Origin: Lethocerus indicus
Lineage: Eukaryota; Arthropoda; Insecta; Hemiptera; Belostomatidae
Assembly (NCBI GenBank): GCA_019843655.1
Contig: JACDQD010000004.1
Location: forward strand, 7,440,001 to 7,504,000
Length of the DNA: 64,000 nucleotides
Direction of reading: 5' to 3'
The notes beneath the pieces are model-generated. The model had not been told where the DNA came from and ran no database searches. It worked only from the letters and a program-made list of their open reading frames with translations. Positions 24,701 to 35,542 of the stretch are shown here, one piece after another (the first letter of the stretch is position 1; each line of letters opens with the position of its first letter). A program made the position numbers and the translations under genes.

Positions 24701-26110
24701 TGAGCAATCCGGGCTCCCGTCCCATTGTCACGTACCATTTTGAATAAGACTATGTCAGCCAATGGTTTATTAAATACTTGGACGACGGTTTCCAGGTTGG
24801 ACCCAGGAATGGAGGGAATTTAGTGGGATATTAAATTAAAAGGAACTATAAAAATAATCCTACATCGATTACAAAATATTGTAATATTTTTAGTACAGCA
24901 TGATGTGTTCAGATAATTAATTGTGATATCGTCGATGTCGGCAAATTCGGGACCCTATATACAATACTTCCTCTCACAGGGGGGAAACATCAATATCGAA
25001 AATGACTCGATTTATTTTTGTCAAATCCCTTCCCCTTTATTTTTTGCCCTCCCTTTCTTATCCCCCTCACCTTAAGGTACAGTCATCCTCCTAGCATGAT
25101 CCTATCGTGTTTCAGGAATCAGGACGAGTGCCCTTCTCGGATTATTGCCCTGCTGGGGGACGATTGGCCCGGTAGAGAACCCACTTTGCTCCACAGTATT
25201 TCGGGAAATGATCCCCGCTGGTATCGATGAGATAGGAACATATCAGCCGGCCCTTCTTCCTCCAAGTTAAGTCCGTATTTGAAACAGATCTCGAGATATA
25301 GACGAGATAAAATGAAGCAAAAAATGAGTCGGACGTTCACAGAATTCGGAGTGTATCCGAGAACAATTTAATACTCAAATGTTTTTACTCCCAGTGAAGT
25401 TGACTCTATGAAAGTCAGCATAAGCGTATTTCAATCAATTTTACATTAATCCTAAATGAATTATCTGTTATACAATTTGAAAGCATAAGTAGATGAGTAA
25501 TGGGTGAAATAATATATTCTAACCGGCCTATTTCCCAGTAGAATTCATGTGGAGCAAGAATTGAAAGAGGTATCAAGAACATTTATCCACGAACTCAATT
25601 CTATAGAGTCAATCGATAGGGCAATCTTGATAGTCACACTGGACTATCAGTTACCTCCAGATCATACACGAACTTAACTTATTGGGAATTATGAAATAAT
25701 ATAATATATATAATTTCAAGTATTTAGTGTGTATAAGTAAAAATTAGAAATTGTTGTATATATAATGTCGTCTATTTGGTACATATTAAATATATATGCA
25801 CTAATAGATTATATACTTTTATAGATTAAATACTTATAACTTGAATGAACTTTGCTTAGTGAAATTGATTTCTTTCTAAAATGTGTGGCCAATTGTCCAG
25901 AGGAAAATATTCATGAGGCAACTTTTAGTCTGGCCATAATCCAATAATGCCCATTCTGCCATTAGTCACGAAACTTTGAAAATCTGACAAACTTTTAAAT
26001 ACATGTGTTCCAGGACATATCGTAGCCAAGATCCCGTAGTAGTGGATGAGGGAACTTTTCGAGAAAGTTAAACATTACTTTTGTTAAACACGACGCGATG
26101 TACATTTACT

Positions 26111-26162
26111 CCTAATTAATTAAAACTGCAGAATTGCAGATATCCGGGTTGAATTAATTAGG
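26111..26162. repeat. Dyad of TAATTA sites with inner CTGCA/TGCAG dyad
   Basis: Perfect 11 bp arms CCTAATTAATT (26111-26121) and AATTAATTAGG (26152-26162) face each other across 30 bp. Within the loop lies a second small dyad, CTGCA (26126-26130) and TGCAG (26135-26139). TAATTA is the core recognised by many homeodomain proteins, so paired sites could be a composite binding element; this is inference. Confidence 0.6.
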
Positions 26163-28132
26163 TTTCGTTATTATCGTAAATAAAATCGTACAAGATTAAT
26201 GAAACTTTCCTATCTGACCAAATTTGTTACACATATTATGCTTCACAAGATTGAAAACGTCTGTTCAGCGCCACAAAGTAAATTAACCTACCGATCTCGT
26301 TCTTTTATCACAAAAATGATGGAAAAAACATATAAAATTACAGATTTCCTTTTGATTCAATAAACTGTCATGTAAATATCAAGGGAAAAGAGAAAATCGA
26401 GCAATATTTTCGATCAGTCTTTTGATTTGAGGTTTTTTCATTCATTTCGGACTGGGGACAGGCGAGTTTTTCAAAGCTGGCATTTTTATTATCCGGTTTT
26501 ACGTGTATAGGAAAAGCTGGTGAATAGGAATCCATGCGAGGCTCTCTTCTCCGCCCCCACTTCGTATTAATGGGTTTCAGCATTAATACTTTAAAGGGAT
26601 TAACGCGTGAAATGTTGAACGCGTGTAAAATTGTGAATAGGAGCCAACGTTTGAAAATTAGCGGCCGTCGGATTGTTTAGCGTCGGTATCGGGCCATTGA
26701 GGGGCGGACGCCTTTTAATTTGACCCGAGATGACCGAGCGGGAAATTTTTGGGCGTGGGCGACACTCGACGCTCAAGCGGTTTTTTAACCACCAGTCAAA
26801 GCATTCTTCTGCGCCAGCCCTTGAATTACACAGTGCCTCGAATCATCATCATTTTTATTTTATTTATTTGATCCCGAAATTTAATTATCGCGATTTGATT
26901 AAAACGTTCCACCTGTACAATTCCTGTTACGTTCCTTGTACAATTTATGTTAACATAATAGGTCAATTAAACTGTTTTTAAACGCGAATCATACGGTATT
27001 GACACTTGGGTCAACGGGGAGCCCGTTATGAATGAGTCTTCATTCATTTAATATAGATTTTAATAAATTAAAATTTTCATTATTAATGAAAATACTACTT
27101 TGAATAACATCTGTTCAAAATTAGATCCCTAATTTCCAACTTCTTTGAATTGTTGCTTTTCCCCAGATACGGATCGGGGCTATTACAATTTTAATATTGT
27201 TCCCCTCGGAAAGTTTCATTTAGCTCCCCTCAGTTTCTCCCTCATTGGCTCGCTTTATTTCTATCTTATCGCGAAATTCCGCATTTTACAGCATTTTTGA
27301 GATGATAAAGACCAATTATCTCAGTTTTTACAGTCGACAAGTTTTTGTTTAGACTGCCATTCGCTTCTGCAGAATTCGGGCGGATGACAAGAAAAGATAC
27401 GCTTAATGACGAGACGTATTGAACCAGAGGAGGTAATTTCGTTTCTAAAATGGGCGTCATCAAGCCCCAATCATCACATGGACGAAATAAAGTGAATTTC
27501 TTAAAAGGAAATAATACAAGCAAAAATTGTAGCCTCGTGAAATATTTAATAATACCCTCTTACTTGACCTCCCATGACAAGTTTTTGTTGCATTGTCTCC
27601 AATTGTTTAATATAATACAATTTTGTTTAACCTAATAGAATTGTAAACACAAAGTACTTATGAGAAGACTATGAATATAGGGCGTACGGCTTTTAATGTA
27701 TTATTTTAATTCTTTTCCAATTTCACCCAGCCTGCCGAAATCGAACACACTTGGCAATAAATCAGTTGCCAGGTGTGCAGACATAATATTATTTCCCAAT
27801 CTTTTTGTCCCGCTTTGATACAAAATTACAAGTGTCGGCCCGTCTCTTCCGCCCTTCTACTAATCTATCACTCCCCCTCTTTATTCGCCCGCCCGCCCCC
27901 ACCCCCCTCGAGTATCCCATTATTTCCTCGGCCTTCTGATAAAACATTATATAATGGAATGGAATGGGTTTTTTTTTAAATCATCCCGAAGACGGGAATG
28001 TTCCGGAATGTAGTATTTCCACCGTCGCTGTACGGGATATCACTCAAGTGCGCGGACCGGACCCCCAGGACTAATGGAAAAACGTCAGTTCGCCAGACTG
28101 ATCCACTCAATCTCCCGGCGGTCCCTGTTCCT

Positions 28133-28149
28133 CGAGAAACGGTTTCTCG
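28133..28149. repeat. 17 bp palindrome, 8 bp arms with one central base
   Basis: CGAGAAAC, G, GTTTCTCG; perfect arms inside a GC-rich island. Confidence 0.7.
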
Positions 28150-28567
28150 GATTTGAGTATTGAAGCTTTTCGGGGAGACTCCTTTGATTCTGACTTGCCG
28201 ACGATTTTCATTTTTTCCCGGGTCGGACAGGTTCTGAGATAGTTCCTATTTTAAAATTGTCTTCTTCCATGGACAACATAAAATGTTGATATTATTGTAT
28301 TTTTTCGTTATAACTAAACTTAGTCGCTCCTTGATTTTACTTTAAACAATACATTGTCATCGCTTGCCGAAGATTCTTGTATTGCAGTCGAATAAGTTCT
28401 GAAAATGTATAAGTTACGGTATATTTATTTGGGATGAACTTAACGATTTCAGATACAGCCTCGAAAAAAGGAAAACGTACCTAGTTTATAATGCTTAGTT
28501 AAATGCCTTATAAGGCAAGATGGCCACTGTCGGGGGATATAGGGTGCGTTAACTTGTCAGTTTCGGT

Positions 28568-28607
28568 CGGGCGGTTTTAATCGGGCGATAAATTAATCGT
28601 CCGCCCG
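28568..28607. repeat. GC-rich inverted repeat with inner stem
   Basis: CGGGCGG (28568-28574) and CCGCCCG (28601-28607) are perfect 7 bp arms. The loop contains a second small pairing, GCGAT with ATCGT around AAATTA. The left motif TCGGGCG recurs at 28581-28587. It lies 20 bp upstream of a TATATATAAAGG string at 28630-28641; a promoter cannot be claimed. Confidence 0.55.
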
Positions 28608-29687
28608 GACTCGAAATCTCCCTTTTTTTCTATATATAAAGGATTCAGTTTCTTCTCCGGCCGAGGGCCAGGTCAAATAAAGCCCTTTTATAAGCAGGCG
28701 GCGGCAAAAAATCCTGGCCCAACTTTTCTTCCCTCACTCACATAAAAGCCGGCCGGGTGCGCTTGGGTTAGTCAATAAATGGGGCCTCTGTCCCAACTGG
28801 GAGAGAAAATGATTAATTTCCCTGGTCGTACCAGAGGAAGCGGCCCTAGTTTTGTTTCCCCTCGGAAATATTTCCTATTCGCCGGCTCCCCCGTACAAAA
28901 CTAACCCGTAAAAGTCCAGGATGCGTATCTCAACAGGCTGACATTCGAATACAACCTAGGTTGGAGGTGGGTATGAAAAACTTCAATATTCGGCTTTTAA
29001 TTAAGTGCGAAGTTTTGTTGTTTTTATTAATAAATAGCGGTATATTCTTTATTTTCATATCAGTATATACATTATCTTAATTATCCGAAATTGACAGGCA
29101 TGGAATGGATATTTATATTTAGTGAAGAAATATTACACTGCAATTTAAAATATCTGGAAAAGGTAGGACAGCCAGGTTGTTACTACATACGCCCTAGTGG
29201 AAATGAAGGAAACTACCCGCCCAACGCTCACATTCTGGAGTAGCACTACATTTAGGGAAATTTACTACATTTTATAAATAATTGAATAAATTTGCTTTTG
29301 GAGCTAGCGGCGTACTTCCATCAATAATCAGATATTAGATTCTGATGAGGGAGTAAAAATACAATGTATTATTTCGATATATATTTTGCCTCAATACTTC
29401 GTGTGGAAACTGCTCAGTATAGAGCAAACTGCGATATATTATAATGAGCTTATAAATGATTCTATATAAAATTCGATTATACCCCTCAGCGTAAAACTTT
29501 ATCAAAAACGACTTTCCACACGAGCCTTCTCTTCCCGGATTAGTTTGGCTATAATTAATACTTCTAATTAATATTGGAGTCAGTTGGGACGATGTTGAAC
29601 TAGTTGATAATGATAGCAACTCTGGCAGGTAATTATTCAAGAGTCGCTAACTTGCCTCTGGCCCCCGCCATCGCCCTTAACCCATCC

Positions 29688-29703
29688 TTCCCTCCCTCCC
29701 TCC
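29688..29703. repeat. (CCCT)4 short tandem repeat
   Basis: Four pyrimidine tetranucleotide units, with a related CCCTCC string just downstream at 29710. Confidence 0.8.
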
Positions 29704-31918
29704 AATCATCCCTCCATAATATCACAACATCCCTACGCTAGTTTCAGCTTTGTTCGCTACTTTTAATAGAACCGACGGCCCGATTGCTTATTTCAACTGC
29801 ACCAGGCACATATTTCCAGCAGTGTTGAAACGGATCTAGCTTATTTAATTACGAAAATGAAACTCCCTATATTTTCCGTAACAATTTCATCCGTATAATA
29901 TTTCTTTTTCGGTTATATTACTTAAAGCAATATTTTTAGTTTTTAACAAACAAGAAACTGTTAGTGATTGATGTAATGTCATTACTATAACTTAATTATT
30001 ATCAAAACAATTTGGTAATAATGTTATTATATTACTGTATTTTTACTACATGTAGGAAGTAGTTCCCAGCCGCTAAGCGCCTTCGGAACAATTGTTCCTT
30101 GGAAATAACTATGTTGGCAAGTGTTGCACTTGAGTGAGTTCGGTAAGGTTGGAGCCCGTTGAAGGATTAAAGACGAAGAACCATTTGTCAGAAATCAAGT
30201 GTCTCGCCTGAAAGGAAATTCACTTTTGTCTGAGCAGAAATAAAAGCCACGTACAGTTTGGTCTGTTGCGCCAACGAAATACGTCCCGAGAATGTTCGTC
30301 GGAGGCGAAGTGATTTCTTCTATCTATTTAAACATCCAACTGTTTCACTCGTTCCTGAGAATAAAATAGTTATCAGACACATACATATCGTGGACATGCC
30401 CTACGTCTAATAGATTGGCACTTCACATATTCTCCTCAAGCCCTAGCCTAGATCGGGCCTTCGATCAAGTATTACAAAAATATTGTTTCCTTAGTATTGT
30501 TCTATTATTCAGTTTTTAATATCTTCATTAAAAAATTTAGATTATAGCATGACTTATCCAGCAATAGGTGGATTTATATAACTAAATAAAGACTCAATCA
30601 AAATATTTACTCATTTAACAGTATTAACTGGTGGTAGACGGAAGCGATATCCTCCATTACTAAATATCGGTTGCTGAAAAAATGAATATATAGCAGAAAA
30701 ATTCGATATCTCCAGGCAATAAATAAGGATGTTGGTGATTTTAGAATATTTATTTCAAATTTAATCATTCATTGTGGAATATACTGTATTTACCCTGGGT
30801 GTGTTCAATGTAACGCCAAATTGACACAACCAAGCACACACATTCCATTCATCGACCACCCGCATTTCTGAATGGCGTCACTGAAATATACAGGGACGGA
30901 CACAGTTTCTGAATGAATGCTTGCCAAAGGTAGTCACTAACAGTAGAGTAATATAATTTCCAAAGAGAGAGAACACACGTATAAATGTTAAACTGTTACA
31001 GCATTTTGAAAATTCTCATAACATTTTTCATCGTCGCTTCGGTGAGGCAAGCGTATTTACATTGAATACAGGATATTAAGATAGATATACAATTTACATA
31101 AATAAATTGTCATTTATATTTTAACCTTCGAACATTTGTTGACAGAAATTTCAAAATGGTTTCACCATAAAATTAGCGTGAGGAATATAAATCTTAAAAT
31201 TGTTATTTATTAAACAGGCATTAATTTTTAGAAGCATTAATCTAGCACGGAATAAACTCTTCCGGAGTAAAAACGATCCATTCTAGTTTATACGTTTAAT
31301 TAGTTTTCGGCCTGTACATATAAAAGGATTTCACGGATAGAATATGGCCCATGACGTGATCATCATTCACTGTAATAATCAATCTTGAACGGGGTGTCTG
31401 ATTTATTGCAAAACACCGATCCTTCAATTTTAAGTAACGGTCAGTGTGGGAAAAATACGTCGGCCAATGATGAGGTCAGAACAGAATATTAGTTAAACAC
31501 CGAATATTTCATGGTTTATTTCAAACTTGTCAGGTTTTCTTCCAAGATTATCCTTCACCAATTTATTACTCCCCATAAATATTATAAACTAAGGGGTTAT
31601 GACTAATTAATGTTTCAAATTTAGTCTAATAATTTGATTTCGTTAAAACTGTAACGCAATTTTATATTCATTTGTGTTTATATTCACATCCACCACACGT
31701 CTGGAAATTTCATGGGATCGTATTTCCAAATTGAAATAAAATCTCAGCGTGGGCAATATATTTACGGACCTTGTCCGAAGATTAACCAATTTAAAGGATC
31801 CAGTCATTTATAAACGCAAATGGATTAAAAAACCGACTCAAACGTTTATACCGGTATTGTGAAATTGGGTACCGACAATATACTTCGGGAAGATCTTCCC
31901 TTCTTCATTCTACCACTT

Positions 31919-32284
31919 TCATTTCGGTAACAGTCGCCAGCTGTAGGAAATCTCATTGCACCCAATGAGACTTTGATAATGGCGTTTTATAGGCCCGGGG
32001 CAATCGAAGGAAGTTTTTATTATATTGCCTCTACCAATCGAAATTGGATCTTGTGGGACCAGAACGCGAGAGTTGTGAACAACTCGTTCCTTGGAGGCGC
32101 TAGAAGCCTTTAAACTGCCGACTTTCGACAGAAGAAGACCGTTAAGTGAATAAACGAACAAAACTGAAGATGATTCAAACGAATTCGAATTTGTTCGATC
32201 ATCTGAAACGGGCATAACTAGGCTTTTGTGATCCTCCATAGAGAAGATTTGTATACTATAATTATTTTTATATGCAACTCTCAA
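31919..32284 (-). other. Unrecognised 121-codon open frame
   Basis: This is the longest frame in an AT-rich neighbourhood. It opens with TTG, not ATG; the first ATG is about codon 16. The composition is less repeat-like than the other frames, with balanced charged and hydrophobic residues, but I recognise no domain, signal peptide or membrane segment. No obvious splice sites or partner exons are seen. One frame of this length is not surprising in 64 kb read six ways. Confidence 0.12.
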
Positions 32285-32586
32285 TATTTCTACTGTAATG
32301 ATTTGAATGTTCTTAATTGCTAATTAAGTATACGAAGTTATTTTAAGTTGTTACTAACGGTCATAAATGTCGAGATAGAGTAGCTTTGTTATATTTCCTT
32401 ACAAGGCGGCGTTACTCCTGATATGAGATATGGAGAGGGAGTTTCTACAACTAGAAAAACTACTTTCTTAATTCGTAGTAATGTTCAGTTTCATTTATTG
32501 TCTTTAAACAAATTAATAATTGATTACTTGGTACAAGAATATTCGTTCGGTAGCAAATTCAAATTATTTCTTTAAAATCCTCCATT

Positions 32587-32589
<3 letters not shown>

Positions 32590-32641
<52 letters not shown>
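32590..32641. repeat. (TA)n microsatellite
   Basis: About 26 uninterrupted TA units. The minus frame across it encodes an Ile-Tyr run and is an artefact. Confidence 0.97.
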
Positions 32642-32646
<5 letters not shown>

Positions 32647-33334
32647 TAGGGCGGATAGTTATTTTATGAGATGACGTAATGAAGATAACTACGAGCTGTT
32701 GCGAATAAACAAAGTAGGAACACCTAGCGAATTTATTGGCGCTATTACACGGAAGCATACAAACATAAATTTAATTGGAGGGAGAACATTAAGTAGGGAG
32801 GCAATGAGATAAAGGCTGGGGAAGTTAAAATTAAAACAGGTTATACGGGGTAGTTTTATGGATGCGCCTCTTCACTAAATGAAATTCTAGCATTCACACT
32901 TATTTTAAATATTGGCTCGAGTCTACACTCGACCATAGATTACCTGCCGTTATCCAGTCAATACAATAGATTTTGTCAAATATTACAGTGTACAGTATAA
33001 TATAATAATAGAATTATATTTTATGTAATTTAAACGAATATTTATATGTAAGCGTCTCGCTTTATTACTTCTAAAGTTATGTGTCAATTGCCATTTAATT
33101 AAAAATGTACCAAGGGCTACATTAAATACACTATTAACAGCGCCATGGTCTGTATCTGATGTTGCTAATTTGATTTTTATAATAATTATTTTCATTGAGA
33201 AATTAATGGAAAAATTAATTTGAAACGTTTACCTCCACTGTCATTTTTTTAGTATATTCTTTTGACGTTATAGTATATTTCTTATAACGTTTTGATCTGG
33301 CGACCTTAAATTGTGAACTAAATTATCTTCACAG

Positions 33335-33513
33335 TGGGCTCATTCTTGCCAAAGGTTTTTCCCCACGAATCTTCGTTTGGGACACTTTTCCTCGTTTCCG
33401 ACCAAAATCGATGGACGAAAATGTTTGAAAAACGAAATGGTTACAAATTTTTCATGGATTTAGTTTTAGCCTATTCGCATGGGGAGCTCTACGACAGATA
33501 TTTGAATCAGTCG
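33335..33513 (+). other. Exon-like open segment with acceptor and donor consensus (unproven)
   Basis: A 179 bp open segment follows an acceptor-like TTATCTTCACAG ending at 33334 and is followed by TCG|GTATGT, a good animal donor, at 33514. The frame continues without stop past the donor to a TAA at 33532. The translation has a plausible amino-acid mix, with SFLPKVFPHESS, NRWTKMFEKRNGYKF and SHGELYDRYLNQS in order, but matches no family I recognise. No neighbouring exon can be joined to it, and similar splice-like strings are common in AT-rich animal DNA. Confidence 0.18.
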
Positions 33514-34283
33514 GTATGTTTTCAGAAAGCCTAAAGGGGGTCGCTGTGAAAAACTGACAGATCGAAGAGTGAGGGATGTGCACGGCCGGAGGAGAGAGAA
33601 ACAAATGAGTTTGCACTGTCACTATGGAAAAAAATTCTTCGAATGGATGAAAAATGGATCTCTACAGCTTGGAATGTAAGAGGAGGACACAGACCGAACA
33701 GATCCACTCGTCATGACAAAGCGCATTACCCACTTCGGTCACACTTTCCTCTGTTTTCTCCCCCTAAGCCTGTTAAAAGAGAAATAATCCCACCATTCTA
33801 AACTAAATCCGGAATGATTGAACTCCCTTCTCAGCCCTGTACATTTTATGTCCCGCCTAATTTAATAGCTGGAGCGGCTCGAGAGCATCTACGTTGCACT
33901 CTACCAATTCTAGACAATCCCATCTGAGCGGTGGCCATTGTTTCTCCGAAAGATTGCATTGCTCAACCGTTTAGCATTTATTTTACGTCTTACTCATTTT
34001 CAGTCGCTTGCAGTATATAAAGCAGCTAGGAACTTGAGGAAATAGAAGAGATCTGGGAGAAAGAGAATCGCAATTGGAAATCCGCTAATCCTATTTGCCT
34101 AACCTAATCGTTTTCGAATAGTAATTTACATAACACCTACTATGTATTTAAAGAACCTGTTAGGCGGTATTACCGTCCTTATTGGGATGATGTTCTGAAG
34201 CATTTTGCTTCCCGATGATGCAACATTTCTGCACACACACAATAAAACTAACTCTCATGTCTAATATTTCTTTCAAACGTAAT
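33514..34283. other. Non-coding interval, 33.5-34.3 kb
   Basis: Mixed-composition DNA without a recognisable gene. A TATATAAAGC string at about 34013-34022 resembles a TATA box, but no downstream transcript is supported. An 11 bp palindrome CGGTATTACCG lies at about 34164-34174. Confidence 0.5.
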
Positions 34284-34402
34284 ATTTTCTTTCATTAAAA
34301 GAAATGTGTATTAGAATTTACATTAGATCTGTTTTAACGGGCACTAATGTGAAAACAATATTTTAAAACTATAGTTTTATTGTCTATCTATAATCTATAG
34401 TT
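34284..34402 (+). repeat. Dispersed repeat, copy A (pair with 35436-35542)
   Basis: Aligns in direct orientation with copy B about 1.15 kb downstream. Shared blocks are ATTTTCTTT, TTAGAATTTA-Y-ATTAGAT, TATTTTAAAACTATAGT-Y-TTA and TAATCTA, in the same order with small gaps. No terminal inverted repeats or coding potential. The copies could be an old segmental duplication, or terminal repeats of a decayed element whose interior (34403-35435) has no recognisable gene. Confidence 0.6.
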
Positions 34403-34417
34403 TTATTAAAACTATAG
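34365..34417. repeat. Two CTATAG-centred perfect palindromes
   Basis: AAAACTATAGTTTT (34365-34378) is a perfect 14 bp palindrome. CTATAGTTTTA-T-TAAAACTATAG (34395-34417) is a perfect 23 bp palindrome. They share the CTATAGTTTTA unit and lie in dispersed repeat copy A and just past it. Confidence 0.85.
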
Positions 34418-35246
34418 CAACAAAAATTGAAGCCGAATCACTGTCTAATATATAAATGTATATATAATTAATTTTGCGATGTTTTCAGATATCTTACAGT
34501 GTTTACCTCAACCTTTTTTTCATTTTTAATTGTGGAAACAGTTGTGGAGGAGGTAAAATTGTTTTCGCCGCAATTTACCGCTTCAGTGGAATCACGAAAA
34601 TCAGGTAAGCTGGCTGAATGCCATCAAAGGTCAAAGGCGATTTCCTCGGTCCCATCGCCACTTTATTGAAACCCCGCCCCGTCCACCATTACAAAGAGGG
34701 AAACTCGGGCGTTACACGGGGACTCCTACAACTTGGAGCTATCCGGGCATTATCCGAGATAATACAGGTCGAGATATTAATCCCCCCAACCTTTCAACCA
34801 GCTCAAACTTCCCGCGGATATTGGTGGCCTCACATTTCAACACTATGTAATAAATAGACTAGATTTCGAAGACGAAGAGGATTTGGCGCAGAAATCGATC
34901 CAAACAGTTACATTCACCTCGTAGAAAAAGAAACTTTGTAGAGATAATTAACTTTGTAAATTGACTATAATCAATCGTCAAATAAATGAGTTTGGCAGGA
35001 AAATCACAAGAGTTCTTAGGTCTATAAAATACCATGGATAACTAAAATAATATAAATAAATACATTAAATTTGTTTTCATTTATATAAAATTCATTTTAG
35101 AATATCTGTCCTCAGTGATATTTGAGGCATATTTAAAAAAATATACGTAAAATTTATTTATTTATCCTATTTTTGTACAATCAACTAATTGTAATATTTA
35201 ATAAAAATATTTTTTTAATGCTTTAATTGTTATAGTTTAATAGATG
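34418..35246. other. Non-coding interval between the two repeat copies
   Basis: A GC-richer island at about 34540-34880 contains a plus frame of 79 codons that matches nothing. The remainder (34900-35240) is very AT-rich. No gene. Confidence 0.5.
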
Positions 35247-35291
35247 AAGCGCCGTTGAATGCCACAGTTATACACTAATAATACGGCGCTT
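35247..35291. repeat. Inverted repeat AAGCGCCGT / ACGGCGCTT
   Basis: Perfect 9 bp arms at 35247-35255 and 35283-35291 with a 27-base loop. The right arm is also the left end of the structured repeat at 35283-35347, and a third related copy, AACGCCGTT, ends that repeat. Confidence 0.75.
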
Positions 35292-35347
35292 ATAGGGGCA
35301 AACCCGCAATTCTCCGTAGCGTTGCCGGTTTAGCAGCACAACGCCGT
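35283..35347 (+). repeat. Structured foldback repeat, copy 1
   Basis: About 65 bp sharing ordered blocks with 58329-58394: ACGGCGCTTAT, AACCCGCAAT, AGCGT and GGTTTAG. It can fold as an outer stem ACGGCG/CGCCGT and an inner stem AAACC-C-G/C-C-GGTTT (one C-C mismatch). It sits in AT-rich DNA, so its composition is distinct from its surroundings. It does not have tRNA box A/B spacing that I can support, and no known RNA family is recognised. Confidence 0.6.
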
Positions 35348-35435
35348 TATTTTCTTAATGTAATATTCATAATATTATTAGGTTTTCTGTTTCGAACATG
35401 AATTTCAACGCAAAGTAAAGTGGATTATAATTTCT

Positions 35436-35542
35436 ATTTTCTTTAATGGAATACATGTTAGAATTTATATTAGATATGTGTTAAGTTACAACAATGTTAA
35501 TATATTTTAAAACTATAGTCTTACAGTCGGTAATCTACGTTA
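35436..35542 (+). repeat. Dispersed repeat, copy B
   Basis: Partner of 34284-34402, in the same orientation, with several small gaps. Begins about 90 bp after the structured foldback repeat. Confidence 0.6.

Larger units (their letters stand above)
21000..28560. other. Non-coding interval, 21.0-28.6 kb
   Basis: No gene is recognised. GC-richer islands lie near 21300-22080, 22600-23290, 24300-24830, 25000-25340, 26430-26770, 27120-27300 and 27710-28230. AT-rich DNA at 25690-25860 is full of short ATATA palindromes. The minus frame 23074-23280 and the overlapping frames at 24555-24762 are short and match nothing. Confidence 0.6.
28608..33333. other. Non-coding interval, 28.6-33.3 kb
   Basis: No gene is recognised. 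GC-rich DNA at 28610-28960 and a mixed island at 30060-30310 stand out; the rest is strongly AT-rich. A minus frame at 31919-32284 is described separately. Confidence 0.6.

Noticed and set aside
34013..34022. TATATAAAGC, and similar strings at 28630 and 58010, as TATA boxes
   Set aside because: Such strings are expected often in AT-rich DNA and no transcript follows.
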